Source: Helicobacter kayseriensis
Lineage (GTDB): Bacteria; Campylobacterota; Campylobacteria; Campylobacterales; Helicobacteraceae
DNA length: 64,000 nucleotides
Direction of reading: 5' to 3'
Assembly: GCF_021300655.1 (NCBI RefSeq)
Contig: NZ_JAJTNB010000007.1
Coordinates: 1-64,000 of the forward strand
Positions 8,747-17,771 of the stretch are shown here, piece after piece (position 1 is the first letter of the stretch; every line of letters begins with the position of its first letter). Below the pieces are notes generated by a model that searched no databases, had not been told where the DNA came from, and was given only the letters and a program-made list of their open reading frames with translations. The translations under genes were made by a program, and so were the position numbers.

Positions 8747-9556
8747 GTGAAGCGATATCGTCTTTTCTTTACTTTTTGTTTTTCTCTGCTTCTGCATGCT
8801 TTGCTTCTCATTTTTATTATACAAACCAACTCAAAAGGTTTCAAAAAGGGAATTGGCGACAACCCAAAAATAAAAATTTCTTCTTTTGAGTTTGCACCCT
8901 TTGATTCTCAAGCCAAAGCTCCTTCTAACCCACCCCCACAATTGCAACAAAAGAAATCACAAATCACCAAACCCAATCAATCACAAAACAAACAATCCCA
9001 AAAGCCTAAACCTATTGAAAAAAAAATACCCATTACAGACACTCATCAACAAACACCGCAAGAGACAAAAAACTTAGACACTCAGGATGATCAAAAAAAC
9101 TCCCCACAAGACTCTATGCCACTAAATGAAGCAATCAGCTCCATCGATCAACCCTCTCCCCCCACACCAATCCAACAATCTCTAAGCTATCAACTTGCAG
9201 ATCAACAAACCAAAAAAAACATTAGCGAATTTTACGGAGCTGAATTTGGACAACTTGGATTAGAAGAACAAGAATATATCCTCAATAATCTTGCCTACAT
9301 TGGCAGAATCACCCAAAGCTATCTTCGATATCCACCCAATGCTGGGATGCTCGCTCAAAGTGGAGGCAATGTCGTAGAGTTTTACCTTCATCCAAATGGA
9401 GATATTAGTGATCTAAAAATCATCAAAAAGAGTGGCTTTATTCTATTGGATCGCAATAGTATCAAAACAATTGAGATTGCCTATAAAGACTATCCTCATC
9501 CAAAAACAAAGACACTAATTCGATTCTATATCAACTATTATCTTATCCGCAACTAA
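8747..9556 (+). CDS. tonB: TonB-like energy transducer
   Basis: TonB couples the inner-membrane ExbBD proton channel to outer-membrane receptors for iron and other ligands. The 269-residue protein has an N-terminal membrane anchor (residues 1-25, LFFTFCFSLLLHALLLIFII), a long Pro/Lys/Gln-rich periplasm-spanning region (about residues 55-155), and a C-terminal TonB domain of about 90 residues (GGNVVEFYLHPNGDISDLKI...). The start is taken as the GTG at 8747 because AGAGAGG lies 6 nt upstream and the protein then begins immediately before the anchor. An upstream ATG (8660) would overlap fliO by 77 bp. exbBD are not in the window. The stop overlaps the end of the convergent iron-sulfur gene. Confidence 0.87.
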   Translation: MKRYRLFFTFCFSLLLHALLLIFIIQTNSKGFKKGIGDNPKIKISSFEFAPFDSQAKAPSNPPPQLQQKKSQITKPNQSQNKQSQKPKPIEKKIPITDTHQQTPQETKNLDTQDDQKNSPQDSMPLNEAISSIDQPSPPTPIQQSLSYQLADQQTKKNISEFYGAEFGQLGLEEQEYILNNLAYIGRITQSYLRYPPNAGMLAQSGGNVVEFYLHPNGDISDLKIIKKSGFILLDRNSIKTIEIAYKDYPHPKTKTLIRFYINYYLIRN

Positions 9557-9797
9557 GGGTCTTTGCAATAATTTTTACAATAGGGAGATCAATGGGACAC
9601 AAGGGTTCACAATCTCCACATTGAGTGCAAGTTGATAGAACTTGAAAAATCTCCTCTCTAGATTGAAAAGCCTGTTGCCCCATAAGTTCACATAAATGCA
9701 AATACCCCCTAGGAGAATACACCTCATCATAGCTCTCCAAAAAAGTGGGGCAAACTGGATTACATTTTGCGCATTTGATACAAATATTATCCATCAA
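9543..9797 (-). CDS. truncated GlpC/GlcF-type iron-sulfur protein
   Basis: An 84-residue dicluster [4Fe-4S] protein: CIKCAKCNPVCP at about residues 6-17 and CTQCGDCEPLCP at about residues 57-68, spaced as in the N-terminal domain of GlpC/GlcF/LutA oxidoreductase subunits. Those proteins are about 400 residues and continue into two CCG (heterodisulfide-reductase-like) domains, which are absent here. The gene stops inside the end of convergent tonB. It overlaps hemN by 4 bp. The Campylobacter counterpart after hemN is annotated as a ferredoxin-type oxidoreductase. This is either a functional ferredoxin-like remnant, possibly an electron donor for HemN, or a decaying fragment. Confidence 0.7.
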   Translation of the reverse strand: MMDNICIKCAKCNPVCPTFLESYDEVYSPRGYLHLCELMGQQAFQSREEIFQVLSTCTQCGDCEPLCPIDLPIVKIIAKTLSCG

Positions 9798-11161
9798 AGT
9801 GTCTTGCTAAAACGCTGTTGATCTGCTGCCCTAGAAAGATAGGCATCAAACTCCATTGCAATATTCCTAATCATCATTCCTCCTGTTGGAGTGGCTCTAA
9901 AACCATTCTCATCACTTTCTATAAAGCCTATCTCTTCATACTCTTTTAAAGCCTCAAGTGCTTGTGAGAAATGTTGCTTGCAATCAATTCCAAAACGCTG
10001 ATTGATCGAAGAATAATCAAGACGCAAATTATTCATAATCTGCATAATCACTTCTTTACGCAAACAATCTTCATCTGAAAGCCAAATACCCTTATGCACA
10101 GGAAGCCTATCCTCATCTAAGCTCTGCATATATGCCTTAAGATCTTTTTGATTTTGAACATAATAATTTGCACCCTCACCAATACTTGTCACGCCAACAC
10201 CGATTGTTTGAGAAAATCCCTTTGTCGTATATCCCTGAAAATTACGCCTCAATTCCCCGTTTTTCATTGTCAAAAAAAGTTCGTCATCTTTTTTTGCAAA
10301 ATGATCCATCCCAATCAGCTCATAACCATTGTCTTTCAAAAATTTAATACTTGATTCTAAAATCTTGAGCTTTTCTTGTGGTGTTGGAAGGGCATCAGAG
10401 GGAATTTTTTGCATAGTTTTTTTAATCCAAGGCATATGCGCATAATTAAAAATGGCCAAACGATCAGGATTGAGCGATACGACCGTTTGAAGTGTTTCCA
10501 AAAAGCTCTCCTTGCTCTGGTGTGGAAGACCCAAGATCAAATCAAAATTAATCGATCGTATTCCAAAGTCTCTTGCAATATTGACAGCATTTGATACAAG
10601 ATCAACACTCTGAAATCGATTGATTGCTTTTTGTACTATTGGATTAAAATCTTGAACCCCAAAACTAACACGATTAAATCCCCCATCTTTGAGTACCCTC
10701 ATTTGATCTTTGTTGAAAAATCTAGGATCAATCTCACAACTTGCTTCAATCTGATTTGAAAAATGAGGAAAGGTTTGATGTATCAAATCAATAATAACTT
10801 CAAGATGATGAGCTTGAAAATAAGTAGGAGTGCCTCCCCCAAAGTGAAGCTGAATCACCTCTCTTTGAACATCCAAATAGCGCTTTAATAGCTCAAGCTC
10901 CTTCTTGAGATAAGGAATATAACCCTGCTTTTTCTCTTCATTGTTCGTATAGATCACATTGCAACCGCAAAAATAACAAGCACTTTTACAAAAAGGCAGA
11001 TGAAAATACAAGGAGAGAGGAAGGGCGCTTGAATTAGACTGCTCTAGCGCTTGAATATAATCACTCTCTTGAAATCCCTCATGGAACTCAACAGCAGTAG
11101 GATAGCTTGTATATCTTGGGCCGGATTTGGAATACTTGGCAATCTTTTCAAAATCTATCAT
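9794..11161 (-). CDS. hemN: oxygen-independent coproporphyrinogen III oxidase
   Basis: HemN is a radical-SAM enzyme that decarboxylates coproporphyrinogen III to protoporphyrinogen IX without oxygen in haem synthesis. The 455-residue length is normal for true HemN. The signature HLPFCKSACYFCGC at about residues 54-67 holds the C-x3-C-x2-C cluster ligands plus the fourth HemN cysteine. GGGTPTYF at about residues 108-115 is the glycine-rich SAM-binding motif. The HemN C-terminal domain is present. It is separated from the small conserved gene upstream by 3 bp and overlaps the ferredoxin-like gene downstream, so it belongs to the argF operon. Confidence 0.95.
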   Translation of the reverse strand: MIDFEKIAKYSKSGPRYTSYPTAVEFHEGFQESDYIQALEQSNSSALPLSLYFHLPFCKSACYFCGCNVIYTNNEEKKQGYIPYLKKELELLKRYLDVQREVIQLHFGGGTPTYFQAHHLEVIIDLIHQTFPHFSNQIEASCEIDPRFFNKDQMRVLKDGGFNRVSFGVQDFNPIVQKAINRFQSVDLVSNAVNIARDFGIRSINFDLILGLPHQSKESFLETLQTVVSLNPDRLAIFNYAHMPWIKKTMQKIPSDALPTPQEKLKILESSIKFLKDNGYELIGMDHFAKKDDELFLTMKNGELRRNFQGYTTKGFSQTIGVGVTSIGEGANYYVQNQKDLKAYMQSLDEDRLPVHKGIWLSDEDCLRKEVIMQIMNNLRLDYSSINQRFGIDCKQHFSQALEALKEYEEIGFIESDENGFRATPTGGMMIRNIAMEFDAYLSRAADQQRFSKTL

Positions 11162-11164
11162 GAT

Positions 11165-11563
11165 TTATTTCCTTAGATACTCATCAATATTAAAGAACAA
11201 ATTAGGATGCTCTCTTTTAATTTCTTCAATCAACTCTGCAGAATCCAATTCCTCTGTATTGAGATCTAATTCTCTCATTTTAGCCTTTGCCACACTCATT
11301 ACATCTTCGAAGTCTAAAGGCATTTGATTAGCAATATCTCGTTCAAGAGAAATTGTAAATTTTTCTTCTTGTGCTTTTTTGATTCCTTCAAGCAATCGTT
11401 TAAGAATATTTGTTGAGATCAATACATACTCATCACCATTTTCATCACTAACAAAACAAGGTTTTCCTAAGCTCAAGTTCCCATTCTCAAGCTGAATACT
11501 TAAGTGCTTTTCATCAATTTTTGTTAGATTGCCATTTGTAATCTCCCCATTTAATTCCAGCAT
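11165..11563 (-). CDS. conserved Campylobacterota protein of unknown function (possibly DUF2603 type)
   Basis: A 132-residue soluble, acidic protein with no signal peptide or membrane helix. The N-terminal half looks beta-rich ([20 protein letters not shown]) and the C-terminal half helical, with several Glu/Asp clusters. A counterpart of similar size sits between argF and hemN in Campylobacter jejuni, so the gene order is ancestral. It may belong to the DUF2603/UPF0763 family, but I could not confirm this. Its start overlaps the argF end by 13 bp and 3 bp separate it from hemN. No function can be assigned. Confidence 0.75.
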   Translation of the reverse strand: MLELNGEITNGNLTKIDEKHLSIQLENGNLSLGKPCFVSDENGDEYVLISTNILKRLLEGIKKAQEEKFTISLERDIANQMPLDFEDVMSVAKAKMRELDLNTEELDSAELIEEIKREHPNLFFNIDEYLRK

Positions 11564-12510
11564 AGTGTCCCTTTGTGTTTTTGATACAAATATACCATTA
11601 TTCCCTTTTGGGCATGCAAACGATTCTGTGCTTCCAAAAAAACACGACTTCTTTTACCCTCCAAAACCTCCTCACTCACTTCATACCCACGATAAGCAGG
11701 CAAACAATGCAAGAAAATGGCCTCATCTTGTGCTAGATTCATTAGCTCCTGATTGACTTGATATGCTCCAAAAGCCTTGGCTCTTTTTTCTTTTTCATCT
11801 TCTTGACCCATAGATACCCAAGTATCTGTTGTAACAACATTTGCACCCCTGACTGCCTCTTGTGGATCTTGCAATAAAGAAATCTTTGATCGGCTTGTTT
11901 TTGCAAACTCCTGAGCCAATGAAGCAATCCCAGAATCAACCTCATATCCCAAGGGAGAAGCGATACGCAGCTCAAAGCCAAGCTTGCTTGCAAGCATCAG
12001 CCAAGAATGAGCCATATTATTTCCATCTCCGATATAGGCAACAACAGGTTGCCTCTCTTCAGAAACTCCAATCCCACACTCAAGCATTGTCAAATAATCT
12101 GCCATCAACTGCACAGGGTGAAAACTATCACTCAATCCATTAATAACCGGAACTGGACAGTAAGAAGCAAACTCCTCAAGACGCTGATGTTCAAAGGTGC
12201 GTATCATCACCATGTCTACCATAGATCCAATGACTCGAGCTGTATCTTTAATAGGCTCTCCACGACTTAGTTGAATATCACGATTAGAAAGAAAAAGCCC
12301 CATTCCACCAAGCTGATAGATACCTGTCTCAAAACTCACCCTTGTGCGTGTTGAATTTTTTTCAAAAATCATTGCAAGGGTACATCCTTGCATCAATGGA
12401 GTGGGGATTGATTTTGAATGTTTGATTTTAATATCCTGTGCAATAGCAATCATTTGCAGAATCTCTTCTTTAGAATAATCCTTTAAACTCAAAAAATCTT
12501 TCATCCTCAC
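11551..12510 (-). CDS. argF: ornithine carbamoyltransferase
   Basis: ArgF condenses carbamoyl phosphate and ornithine to citrulline in arginine synthesis. The 319-residue protein has the carbamoyl-phosphate loop STRTR at about residues 52-56 and FHPVQ(L)MAD at about residues 127-135. The ornithine-binding DxxxSMG is seen as DTWVSMG near residue 230, and the catalytic HCLPAYRG is at about residues 264-271. This combination separates it from aspartate carbamoyltransferase. H. pylori lacks argF as far as I recall, so its presence argues for a non-gastric Helicobacter or a related genus. It lies 18 bp after a lipoprotein gene and overlaps the next gene. Confidence 0.96.
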   Translation of the reverse strand: MRMKDFLSLKDYSKEEILQMIAIAQDIKIKHSKSIPTPLMQGCTLAMIFEKNSTRTRVSFETGIYQLGGMGLFLSNRDIQLSRGEPIKDTARVIGSMVDMVMIRTFEHQRLEEFASYCPVPVINGLSDSFHPVQLMADYLTMLECGIGVSEERQPVVAYIGDGNNMAHSWLMLASKLGFELRIASPLGYEVDSGIASLAQEFAKTSRSKISLLQDPQEAVRGANVVTTDTWVSMGQEDEKEKRAKAFGAYQVNQELMNLAQDEAIFLHCLPAYRGYEVSEEVLEGKRSRVFLEAQNRLHAQKGIMVYLYQKHKGTLCWN

Positions 12511-12528
12511 TCCTTAGCAAAAATTAAA

Positions 12529-13137
12529 TTAACGCCCTCTAGGATTTGGAGGGTTGATGGTAGGCGGAACATAAGGCTGAATTGAAATCACAACACCATT
12601 GCTTAGATTCTTAAAAACCGTGTAATCAGCCGTTCTTTCATATAAAATTTCTTGATTATTCATCAAAAAGCGTTGAGTTAAAACACCGCTTCTACTGATT
12701 CGAAGTCCCTTGCCTTGAAAAATGTCATTGCCTAAAAAAATATCATCAAACAAATCTCCATAACTTACAACACCAAAGATTTTGCGTGCCGCAAGTGATT
12801 TTGGAGCACATTCTCCCTGAAAGCAAATATCGCTTTTTGTGATCTCTAAAGATCCAATAGGCACTCCAGTTTGGAAGAGATCAATATTGATCGCATAGTA
12901 AGTCACACGCACCACAGCCAAATCATAAAACTTAATAGTTGGTGTATTGAGCAAGACTAATTTAGTCCCAGAAATATGCTCAAGAGAATCAAGAGCATCA
13001 GGATCAATCTGTGGATTCTCTCCAAAAAAAGAAAGAAAGTTTTCCCACCCTTGCTTAGTTTGTGTCGATGAACAAGCGCTTAAAAAAAGCAAAACACATA
13101 ATCCTATCAAGATTTTGCATATAGCGTCTCTCATCAA
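12529..13137 (-). CDS. lipoprotein of the FlgP gene cluster
   Basis: A 202-residue protein with a lipoprotein signal peptide ending in LSAC (lipidated Cys22), so it should be anchored in a membrane, probably the outer one. The mature part has no recognisable domain, contains two further cysteines close together (CFQGEC near residue 105), and ends in a proline-rich tail. It is third in a run of three exported proteins that includes the LPP20/FlgP-family lipoprotein, 29 bp downstream of it. A set of exported proteins next to der also occurs in H. pylori and is linked to the flagellar basal disk. A role in that structure is an inference from context. Confidence 0.7.
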   Translation of the reverse strand: MMRDAICKILIGLCVLLFLSACSSTQTKQGWENFLSFFGENPQIDPDALDSLEHISGTKLVLLNTPTIKFYDLAVVRVTYYAINIDLFQTGVPIGSLEITKSDICFQGECAPKSLAARKIFGVVSYGDLFDDIFLGNDIFQGKGLRISRSGVLTQRFLMNNQEILYERTADYTVFKNLSNGVVISIQPYVPPTINPPNPRGR

Positions 13138-13166
13138 CTACCTCTCTTAGAATTAGATCTTTATGA

Positions 13167-13865
13167 TTAAAAATTACCAGTCAAAACCTTATGCCACACT
13201 CTTCCATCAAGTTTCAATTCCATGCTAACTTGACACAACCCATCCTTATAAACTGTTTCAGTAATCTCTGCATTGCGGATCAGTGCTTGAACTTTTGTTT
13301 TTACAACAGAATTTTGAAGCATCATATCCTTAACTGTATCTTGACCATTTACCTTGATTCCATACATTTTCTCGCCAATCTGTCTATAAGCATCCACAAT
13401 TGCAGCTCTCTTAGCAAGTGCCAAAGCTTGAGAAGGAGAAATAGATGATTCTGGTGCCACTCCCATTCCTACAGCATTAAGCTCGATAATATTATTAGCA
13501 GTCAATATAGGTGAATTTGGAATCAAAGGCTCACCCGCCTCATATTCTGGCTCTTTTTCTGGTTTTGCCATACGAGGAGATTCGCTTGGTGCTGGTTGCT
13601 GAATCTCTGGCAATGCAGGAATTTCAATACTATCTACAACCATTTTATTTACTCTTTGAACTTGAGGGGTTGTTTCTTGAGGCATCATATTGCCACTTGG
13701 TTGGTTATACATCATTGGGGGTTGCAAAGGGACATAGTTTGCCTGATAATTTGCAGAAGGTGGAATAAGTGCTGTATCACTCACACCATCACTAAAAGCT
13801 CCACACCCACTCAATCCTAAAGCCGCCATGCCAATCATACTAGAGTAAAAAATTTTACTTCTCAT
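13167..13865 (-). CDS. flgP: LPP20-family lipoprotein, probable flagellar basal-disk protein FlgP
   Basis: FlgP polymers form the periplasmic basal disk under the outer membrane around the flagellar motor in Campylobacter and Helicobacter and are needed for motility. The 232-residue protein has a signal peptide ending LSGC (lipidated Cys21), a low-complexity Pro/Gln/Met linker at about residues 35-115, and a C-terminal LPP20 domain (about residues 130-230) starting GMGVAPESSISPSQALALAK. It is longer than the roughly 170-residue Campylobacter FlgP because of the linker. The H. pylori FlgP homologue also lies beside der. Another LPP20 paralogue is the main alternative. Confidence 0.72.
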   Translation of the reverse strand: MRSKIFYSSMIGMAALGLSGCGAFSDGVSDTALIPPSANYQANYVPLQPPMMYNQPSGNMMPQETTPQVQRVNKMVVDSIEIPALPEIQQPAPSESPRMAKPEKEPEYEAGEPLIPNSPILTANNIIELNAVGMGVAPESSISPSQALALAKRAAIVDAYRQIGEKMYGIKVNGQDTVKDMMLQNSVVKTKVQALIRNAEITETVYKDGLCQVSMELKLDGRVWHKVLTGNF

Positions 13866-13925
13866 ATCTCTAATCCTTTATTTGTTGGTTTAACACAAAG
13901 CAATCTAGCAAAATATGTTCCATTT

Positions 13926-14459
13926 TTATTTACTGCATTGCAAATATCGATGAGTTGCCAAAACTTTTCCAAAATAACGCTGACTATCCAGATTGATTAC
14001 AAAATCCTTGCGCCCATCAATCAAGCTTGTTAATGTCTTTTGAATCAAAACCTTGCACTGAGAAATTTCTGGGATCTTTTGAATTGCATTCTTCACCCTA
14101 TAAGTTGAATCGCCAATATAATCAAGCTCATAAATCACTTGAGTAAAATTAAACTTAAGTTTCGCATTTAATGCATTAGAATAAGCATGAATCACTTGGG
14201 GAGATGTTTTAAATTCTGTATAAGCATCATTAAAACGCACAACTTGTCTTTCCATTTTTCCCTCTAGATTATCAGCATTGATAAAATCTAAAAGATCTTT
14301 AGATTGGATATGAATCTCAATTCCCCCATCTCTAACCCTCTGTTTAAAATCTCCATCCTTAACTTCATAAGCATATGTTTGGATAATTTGCGCTTTTTGT
14401 ACTTCTGCAAACAAAGAAACACTCCATAAACATAAAATACAAATCCACAAAAAACGCAT
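13926..14459 (-). CDS. exported protein upstream of flgP
   Basis: A 177-residue protein with a signal peptide (residues 1-18, cleavage after LFA) and no lipobox, so probably periplasmic. The mature protein has no domain I recognise; it carries two cysteines (QCKVLI and the C-terminal LQCSK) that could form a disulfide. It heads the minus-strand run leading through the FlgP-like and second lipoprotein genes into argF and hemN, and is divergent from der with a 63-bp gap. By position it may be a basal-disk accessory (FlgQ-like), but sequence does not prove this. Confidence 0.65.
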   Translation of the reverse strand: MRFLWICILCLWSVSLFAEVQKAQIIQTYAYEVKDGDFKQRVRDGGIEIHIQSKDLLDFINADNLEGKMERQVVRFNDAYTEFKTSPQVIHAYSNALNAKLKFNFTQVIYELDYIGDSTYRVKNAIQKIPEISQCKVLIQKTLTSLIDGRKDFVINLDSQRYFGKVLATHRYLQCSK

Positions 14460-14522
14460 TTCTCTTGCCTTATTTTCTTAAAGTTTAGATTATCATTTTA
14501 CAAAACATTCAAAGCGAGTAAG

Positions 14523-15902
14523 ATGAAAAAAATAGCAATTCTAGGGAAACCCAATGTGGGAAAAAGTTCTCTTTTTAATCGTTTTTTAAAACAAAGAAAA
14601 GCAATCACTTCTGATATTGCAGGAACAACAAGAGATGTTAATTCTTCTTTTGTAGATTTTGATGGACATATAGTGGAAGTTTTGGATACTGGCGGGATTG
14701 ATGAGAGCAGTGATCTTTTTTCAAAAGTCAAAGAGCTCAGTCTTAAGAGCGCCAATGAAGCGGATCTTGTTTTGTATATGGTTGATGGAAAGATTTTGCC
14801 CCAAGAAGAAGATCGAGACTTATTTTTCAGCCTCCAAAAATCCTGCAAACAATGTGTTTTAGTCATCAATAAAATTGATAATGATAAAGAAAAGCAAATG
14901 GGATGGGAATTTGCAAATTTTGGAGCCAAAGAAAGCTTTATGATCTCTGTAAGCCATAATCGTGGAATTTTGGCTTTGAAAAACCACATCATCACTTCAC
15001 TCAACTTGACACAAACATTTTCTCTTCAAGAAGACAACGAGGAAAGTTTGGAAGAATTTTTAACACAAGACCAAGAAACACCATCAGAAGATCACACACA
15101 AATCAATGTGGGAATCATTGGACGCGTCAATGTAGGGAAAAGTTCATTGCTTAATGCCCTCCTTGGAAGCGAACGAAGCGTTGTAAGCGATATTGCAGGG
15201 ACAACGATTGATCCTGTTGATGAAAAAATAGATTTTCTCAATCATCAAATTTGCTTTGTAGATACTGCGGGCATTAGGCGAAGGAGTAAAATTGAGGGGA
15301 TTGAAAAATACGCTCTTGATCGCACTCAAAAAGTCCTTGAAAAAAGTGATATTGCCCTTTTAGTGCTTGATGTAAGTGATGGGTTTGTTGAACTTGATGA
15401 GCGTATCAGCTCTTTGGTTGATAAATTTTCATTGGGTGTGATTGTGATTTTTAATAAATGGGATATTAAAAAAGGAGACTTTGAGCAAATCAAAACAGAA
15501 TATAAAAGAAAATTCCGTTTTTTAGAATATGCCCCCTTTCTCACCGTTAGTGCAAAAAATGGGCGCCATATTGAAGAGATCAAACACAAAATTTTGGAAG
15601 TTTATACCAATTATTCAAGACGCATCCCAACAGCCAAGCTCAATGAAGCTATTATTGAGGCCTCTAAACGCCATCAGATTCCCAGTGATCACGGAAAAAT
15701 TGTTCGCATTTATTATGCAACGCAATATGAGACTTGTCCTCCCCAAATTGCTCTTGTTATGAATCGTCCAAAAGCACTTCATTTTAGCTACAAACGATAT
15801 CTAGTCAATTATCTTAGAGAACATTTTGATTTTCAGGGCACACCTATATTAATCTCTGCAAGAGGAAAGGGAAATAAACATACAGAAGATTCTCAAGAGT
15901 AG
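14523..15902 (+). CDS. der: ribosome-associated GTPase Der (EngA)
   Basis: Der is an essential double-GTPase acting in assembly of the 50S ribosomal subunit. The 459-residue protein has two G domains. G1 of the first is GKPNVGKSS at about residues 8-16 with G4 NKID near 119. G1 of the second is GRVNVGKSS at about residues 200-208 with DTAGIRRRS near 248 and G4 NKWD near 312. A C-terminal KH-like domain (about residues 360-455) follows. All nucleotide-binding motifs are intact. It is divergent from the FlgP cluster and ends 51 bp before the tRNA genes on the other strand. Confidence 0.97.
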   Translation: MKKIAILGKPNVGKSSLFNRFLKQRKAITSDIAGTTRDVNSSFVDFDGHIVEVLDTGGIDESSDLFSKVKELSLKSANEADLVLYMVDGKILPQEEDRDLFFSLQKSCKQCVLVINKIDNDKEKQMGWEFANFGAKESFMISVSHNRGILALKNHIITSLNLTQTFSLQEDNEESLEEFLTQDQETPSEDHTQINVGIIGRVNVGKSSLLNALLGSERSVVSDIAGTTIDPVDEKIDFLNHQICFVDTAGIRRRSKIEGIEKYALDRTQKVLEKSDIALLVLDVSDGFVELDERISSLVDKFSLGVIVIFNKWDIKKGDFEQIKTEYKRKFRFLEYAPFLTVSAKNGRHIEEIKHKILEVYTNYSRRIPTAKLNEAIIEASKRHQIPSDHGKIVRIYYATQYETCPPQIALVMNRPKALHFSYKRYLVNYLREHFDFQGTPILISARGKGNKHTEDSQE

Positions 15903-15953
15903 GATCTTCATCTTATTTAGAAATATAATTTTTGGAAATACGAAAATAGGATT

Positions 15954-16030
<77 letters not shown>

Positions 16031-16065
16031 ATAATTAGATAAGATTGTGAAAGTTTAAAGAATAA

Positions 16066-16140
16066 TGGCTGGGGTACAAGGATTCGAACCTCGGAATGCC
16101 TGGACCAAAACCAGGTGCCTTACCGCTTGGCGATACCCCA
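16066..16140 (-). tRNA. tRNA-Gln (TTG)
   Basis: A 75-nt tRNA with acceptor stem TGGGGTA/TACCCCA, discriminator G and encoded CCA. The anticodon arm CCTGG-TTTTGGT-CCAGG gives TTG, and the T loop GTTCGAAT is canonical. Campylobacterota charge this tRNA indirectly through Glu-tRNA(Gln) amidation. A near-consensus promoter lies directly upstream. Confidence 0.97.
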
Positions 16141-16159
16141 ATGCAAAAATGAAAGTGGG

Positions 16160-16188
16160 ATTTTATAGAAAACTTTCTCTTTTGTCAA
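16160..16188 (-). promoter_or_regulatory. sigma-70 promoter of the tRNA-Gln/tRNA-fMet unit
   Basis: On the minus strand TTGACA (16188-16183), a 17-bp spacer and TAAAAT (16165-16160) form a near-consensus housekeeping promoter. It places a start site about 12-15 bp upstream of tRNA-Gln. A perfect -35 hexamer is unusual in Campylobacterota and fits a strongly expressed stable RNA. Confidence 0.75.
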
Positions 16189-16226
16189 GAGATTTTTTCA
16201 TTTTTTAAGTAAAAATTACTTTGTTA

Positions 16227-16324
16227 TGGCGAGAAGGCGAGAGAATCGAACTCCCCAGCAACTAGACACCTAGCCACTCTATGGGTTTGAAGCCCAAGGC
16301 GAACACCAGAATCGCTTGCCCTCC
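16227..16324 (-). tRNA. selC: selenocysteine tRNA (TCA)
   Basis: A 98-nt tRNA with anticodon TCA in the stem-loop GGGCTTCAAACCC. The very long variable arm forms a 9-bp hairpin (AGTGGCTAG/CTAGTTGCT with wobbles), the mark of tRNA-Sec. The T loop GTTCGATT and encoded CCA are present. It decodes in-frame UGA as selenocysteine after SelA converts Ser-tRNA-Sec. It is divergent from selA. The acceptor pairing is imperfect: an 8-bp acceptor would put U opposite C at the end, or GGAGGGC pairs with a one-base shift (start uncertain by 1 nt). Confidence 0.93.
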
Positions 16325-16349
16325 AAAAATATTTTTCAAATAAGCTAGA

Positions 16350-16355
16350 ATTATA
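16350..16355 (-). promoter_or_regulatory. probable -10 element of selC
   Basis: On the minus strand a TATAAT hexamer lies about 26 bp upstream of the selC 5' end, so transcription would begin some 19 nt before the tRNA. No clear -35 box is seen, which is common in Campylobacterota. The same 60 bp must also hold the selA promoter on the other strand. Confidence 0.5.
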
Positions 16356-16385
16356 TATCAACATCCTATTTTCTTGGAGAATTCC

Positions 16386-17771
16386 GTGATTGAATTATTA
16401 CAAGCTCTACCCAAAGTTGATTGGCTTCTTAAAGACAATGATTTTTCTCATTGTTCTCCTTCCATACTAAAAAACTGCATCCAAACAATCCTTAATCAAA
16501 AACGACAAGAGATTCTCACATCGCACTCTTCCTCAATCCAAATTCAAAATATCAAACAAGAGATTCTTGATCTTTATAATCTAAAAACTCACAGCACGAT
16601 CAGACCTCTCATCAATGCCACAGGAGTTGTTTTGCAAACCAATCTTGGACGCAGTCTTTTGCACCCCAAAATACTAGAAGAAATCTTCCCTCTGCTCTCA
16701 AATTACAACAATCTTGAATATGACATCTCACAAGGAAAAAGAAGTGAGCGCTATATCCACATTACCCATCTTTTAAAAACCCTTTTGAGCTGTGAAGATG
16801 CTCTTGTGGTCAATAACAATGCAAGTGCGGTGCTTTTGATTCTCAACACATTTGGAAAAGAAAAAGAAACAATTATTTCAAGAGGAGAGCTTGTAGAAAT
16901 CGGAGGATCTTTTAGAATCCCAGAAGTGATGAAGCTTTCAAACACAAATTTAGTTGAAGTGGGAACGACCAACAAAACACACCTTTCTGATTATCAAAAT
17001 GCAATCACAGAAAATACAGCAATTATTATGAAAGCACATCAATCCAACTTCAAGCAACTTGGATTTTGCGCCAATGTAAGCTTTGACAAACTGAGTGTAT
17101 TGGCTCAAGAAAAAGGTTTGATTGATTATTATGATCTAGGAAGCGGGTATATGCAAGGGCTACAAACAGACCAAGAACCTAGTCTTTTTGAGCTCTGCAA
17201 ACACTCTCCCTCGCTAATAAGCTTTAGTGGGGATAAACTTTTTGGTGGTCCTCAAGCAGGAATCATCGTGGGAAAATCACATCTGATCAACAAACTCAAG
17301 CAAAATCATCTATTAAGAGCTTTAAGAGTTGATAAATTCACAATCCTTGCCCTAGAGGCAACACTTAGAGCCTATATTTCTTGTGAGTTTGAGAAAATCC
17401 CTACACTTGCAATGCTCAACACTCCTCTATCTTCTCTCAAATCCAAAACCCAAAAACTTTTTGCTTTGCTTGAAAAAATCCCTCATCTCAATCTATGCAT
17501 CAAGCAAATTGATTCTTTAGCAGGAGGAGGAAGTCTTCCACAAACCCCCTTTGCCTCTTATGGAATCTTATGCTATAGCCCTATTTTAAAAACCTCAACT
17601 TTGGAGAAAAATCTAAGAGAGGGGGGACTCATCGCTCGCATTGTCCAAGATCAAATTTGTCTAGATTTGCGTTGTATATTTGAAGATGATTTTCAAAAAA
17701 TCAGCAACTTGTTTGCAGAAATCCTTGCAAACCACACCAAAAAGGACACAAACAAACATGACAAACAATGA
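16386..17771 (+). CDS. selA: L-seryl-tRNA(Sec) selenium transferase SelA
   Basis: SelA is a PLP enzyme converting Ser-tRNA-Sec to Sec-tRNA-Sec with selenophosphate in the cytoplasm. The 461-residue protein has the expected length. NATGVVLQTNLGRS at about residues 75-88 is the family hallmark, and the PLP lysine lies in SGDKLFGGPQAG near residue 283. The start is taken as the GTG at 16386 because GGAGA lies 5 nt upstream; a TTG at 16374 would place this site inside the gene. Its 3' end overlaps selB by 14 bp. selD is not in the window. Confidence 0.95.
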   Translation: MIELLQALPKVDWLLKDNDFSHCSPSILKNCIQTILNQKRQEILTSHSSSIQIQNIKQEILDLYNLKTHSTIRPLINATGVVLQTNLGRSLLHPKILEEIFPLLSNYNNLEYDISQGKRSERYIHITHLLKTLLSCEDALVVNNNASAVLLILNTFGKEKETIISRGELVEIGGSFRIPEVMKLSNTNLVEVGTTNKTHLSDYQNAITENTAIIMKAHQSNFKQLGFCANVSFDKLSVLAQEKGLIDYYDLGSGYMQGLQTDQEPSLFELCKHSPSLISFSGDKLFGGPQAGIIVGKSHLINKLKQNHLLRALRVDKFTILALEATLRAYISCEFEKIPTLAMLNTPLSSLKSKTQKLFALLEKIPHLNLCIKQIDSLAGGGSLPQTPFASYGILCYSPILKTSTLEKNLREGGLIARIVQDQICLDLRCIFEDDFQKISNLFAEILANHTKKDTNKHDKQ

